Shown here: piece by piece, positions 5,117 through 5,180 of the stretch
Position numbering within the stretch: the first letter of the stretch is position 1
Layout of the letters: the number at the start of each line of letters is the position of its first letter
Assembly: GCA_007126465.1 (NCBI GenBank)
Contig: SLBE01000127.1
Coordinates: 1-5,180, forward strand
DNA: 5,180 nucleotides
Reading direction: 5' to 3'
Source of the DNA: Syntrophomonadaceae bacterium
GTDB lineage: Bacteria > Bacillota > Dethiobacteria > DTU022
Made by a program: the position numbers and the translations under genes
The notes under the pieces: model-generated
What the model was told of the DNA's origin: nothing
What the model saw: only the letters and a program-made list of their open reading frames with translations
The model's database searches: none

Positions 5117-5180
5117 ACTTTTACCCTTCCTTAACTGTTCAGCTGATTAGTAATCATTTAGTAAAATAGCGGTCCCCGCA
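5117..5180 (-). other. partial upstream region of the methyltransferase gene
   Basis: The last 64 bases contain the GGAAGGG ribosome binding site (5124-5130) and AT-rich sequence upstream of it. No convincing -10/-35 pair is complete inside the window; a promoter or an upstream gene may lie beyond the right edge. Confidence 0.4.

Overview
The window looks like part of an anaerobic, moderately AT-rich Firmicutes (Clostridia-type) chromosome. This is inferred from strong GGAGG-type ribosome binding sites, GTG and TTG starts, a selenocysteine tRNA gene with encoded CCA, and signalling-protein architectures common in that group. The species cannot be named from the sequence alone. Every supported gene lies on the minus strand, so transcription runs from right to left.

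Layout in transcription order. (1) 5116-4478: a small SAM-dependent methyltransferase with an N-terminal four-cysteine zinc knuckle. (2) 4477-4234: an intergenic leader with a hairpin behind the methyltransferase, a weak sigma-D-like promoter candidate, and a segment able to form mutually exclusive hairpins just before the kinase ribosome binding site. (3) 4233-2737: a soluble REC-PAS-HisKA_3-HATPase histidine kinase. (4) 2759-2100: a NarL/FixJ-type DNA-binding response regulator whose start overlaps the kinase end by 23 bases. (5) 2099-1679: a non-coding or poorly coding stretch with a terminator-like hairpin, a palindrome plus repeat 21 bp apart, a good sigma-A-type promoter and one doubtful 46-codon ORF. 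(6) 1678-257: a REC-GGDEF-HD-GYP protein carrying both c-di-GMP synthesis and degradation domains with near-complete motifs. (7) 217-192: an intrinsic terminator. (8) 164-136: a promoter. (9) 96-3: tRNA-Sec(UCA).

How it may work together (inference): kinase and NarL-type regulator form a classical two-component pair that is probably translationally coupled. The N-terminal receiver of the kinase and that of the c-di-GMP enzyme are close paralogues (78 of 120 identical by hand count, no gaps). One upstream phosphodonor could therefore feed both, linking a transcriptional output with a c-di-GMP output. The tRNA-Sec appears to be a separate transcription unit; selA/selB-type genes may lie just outside the left edge, but they are not visible here. 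Nothing mobile, no CRISPR array and no insertion sequence was seen.
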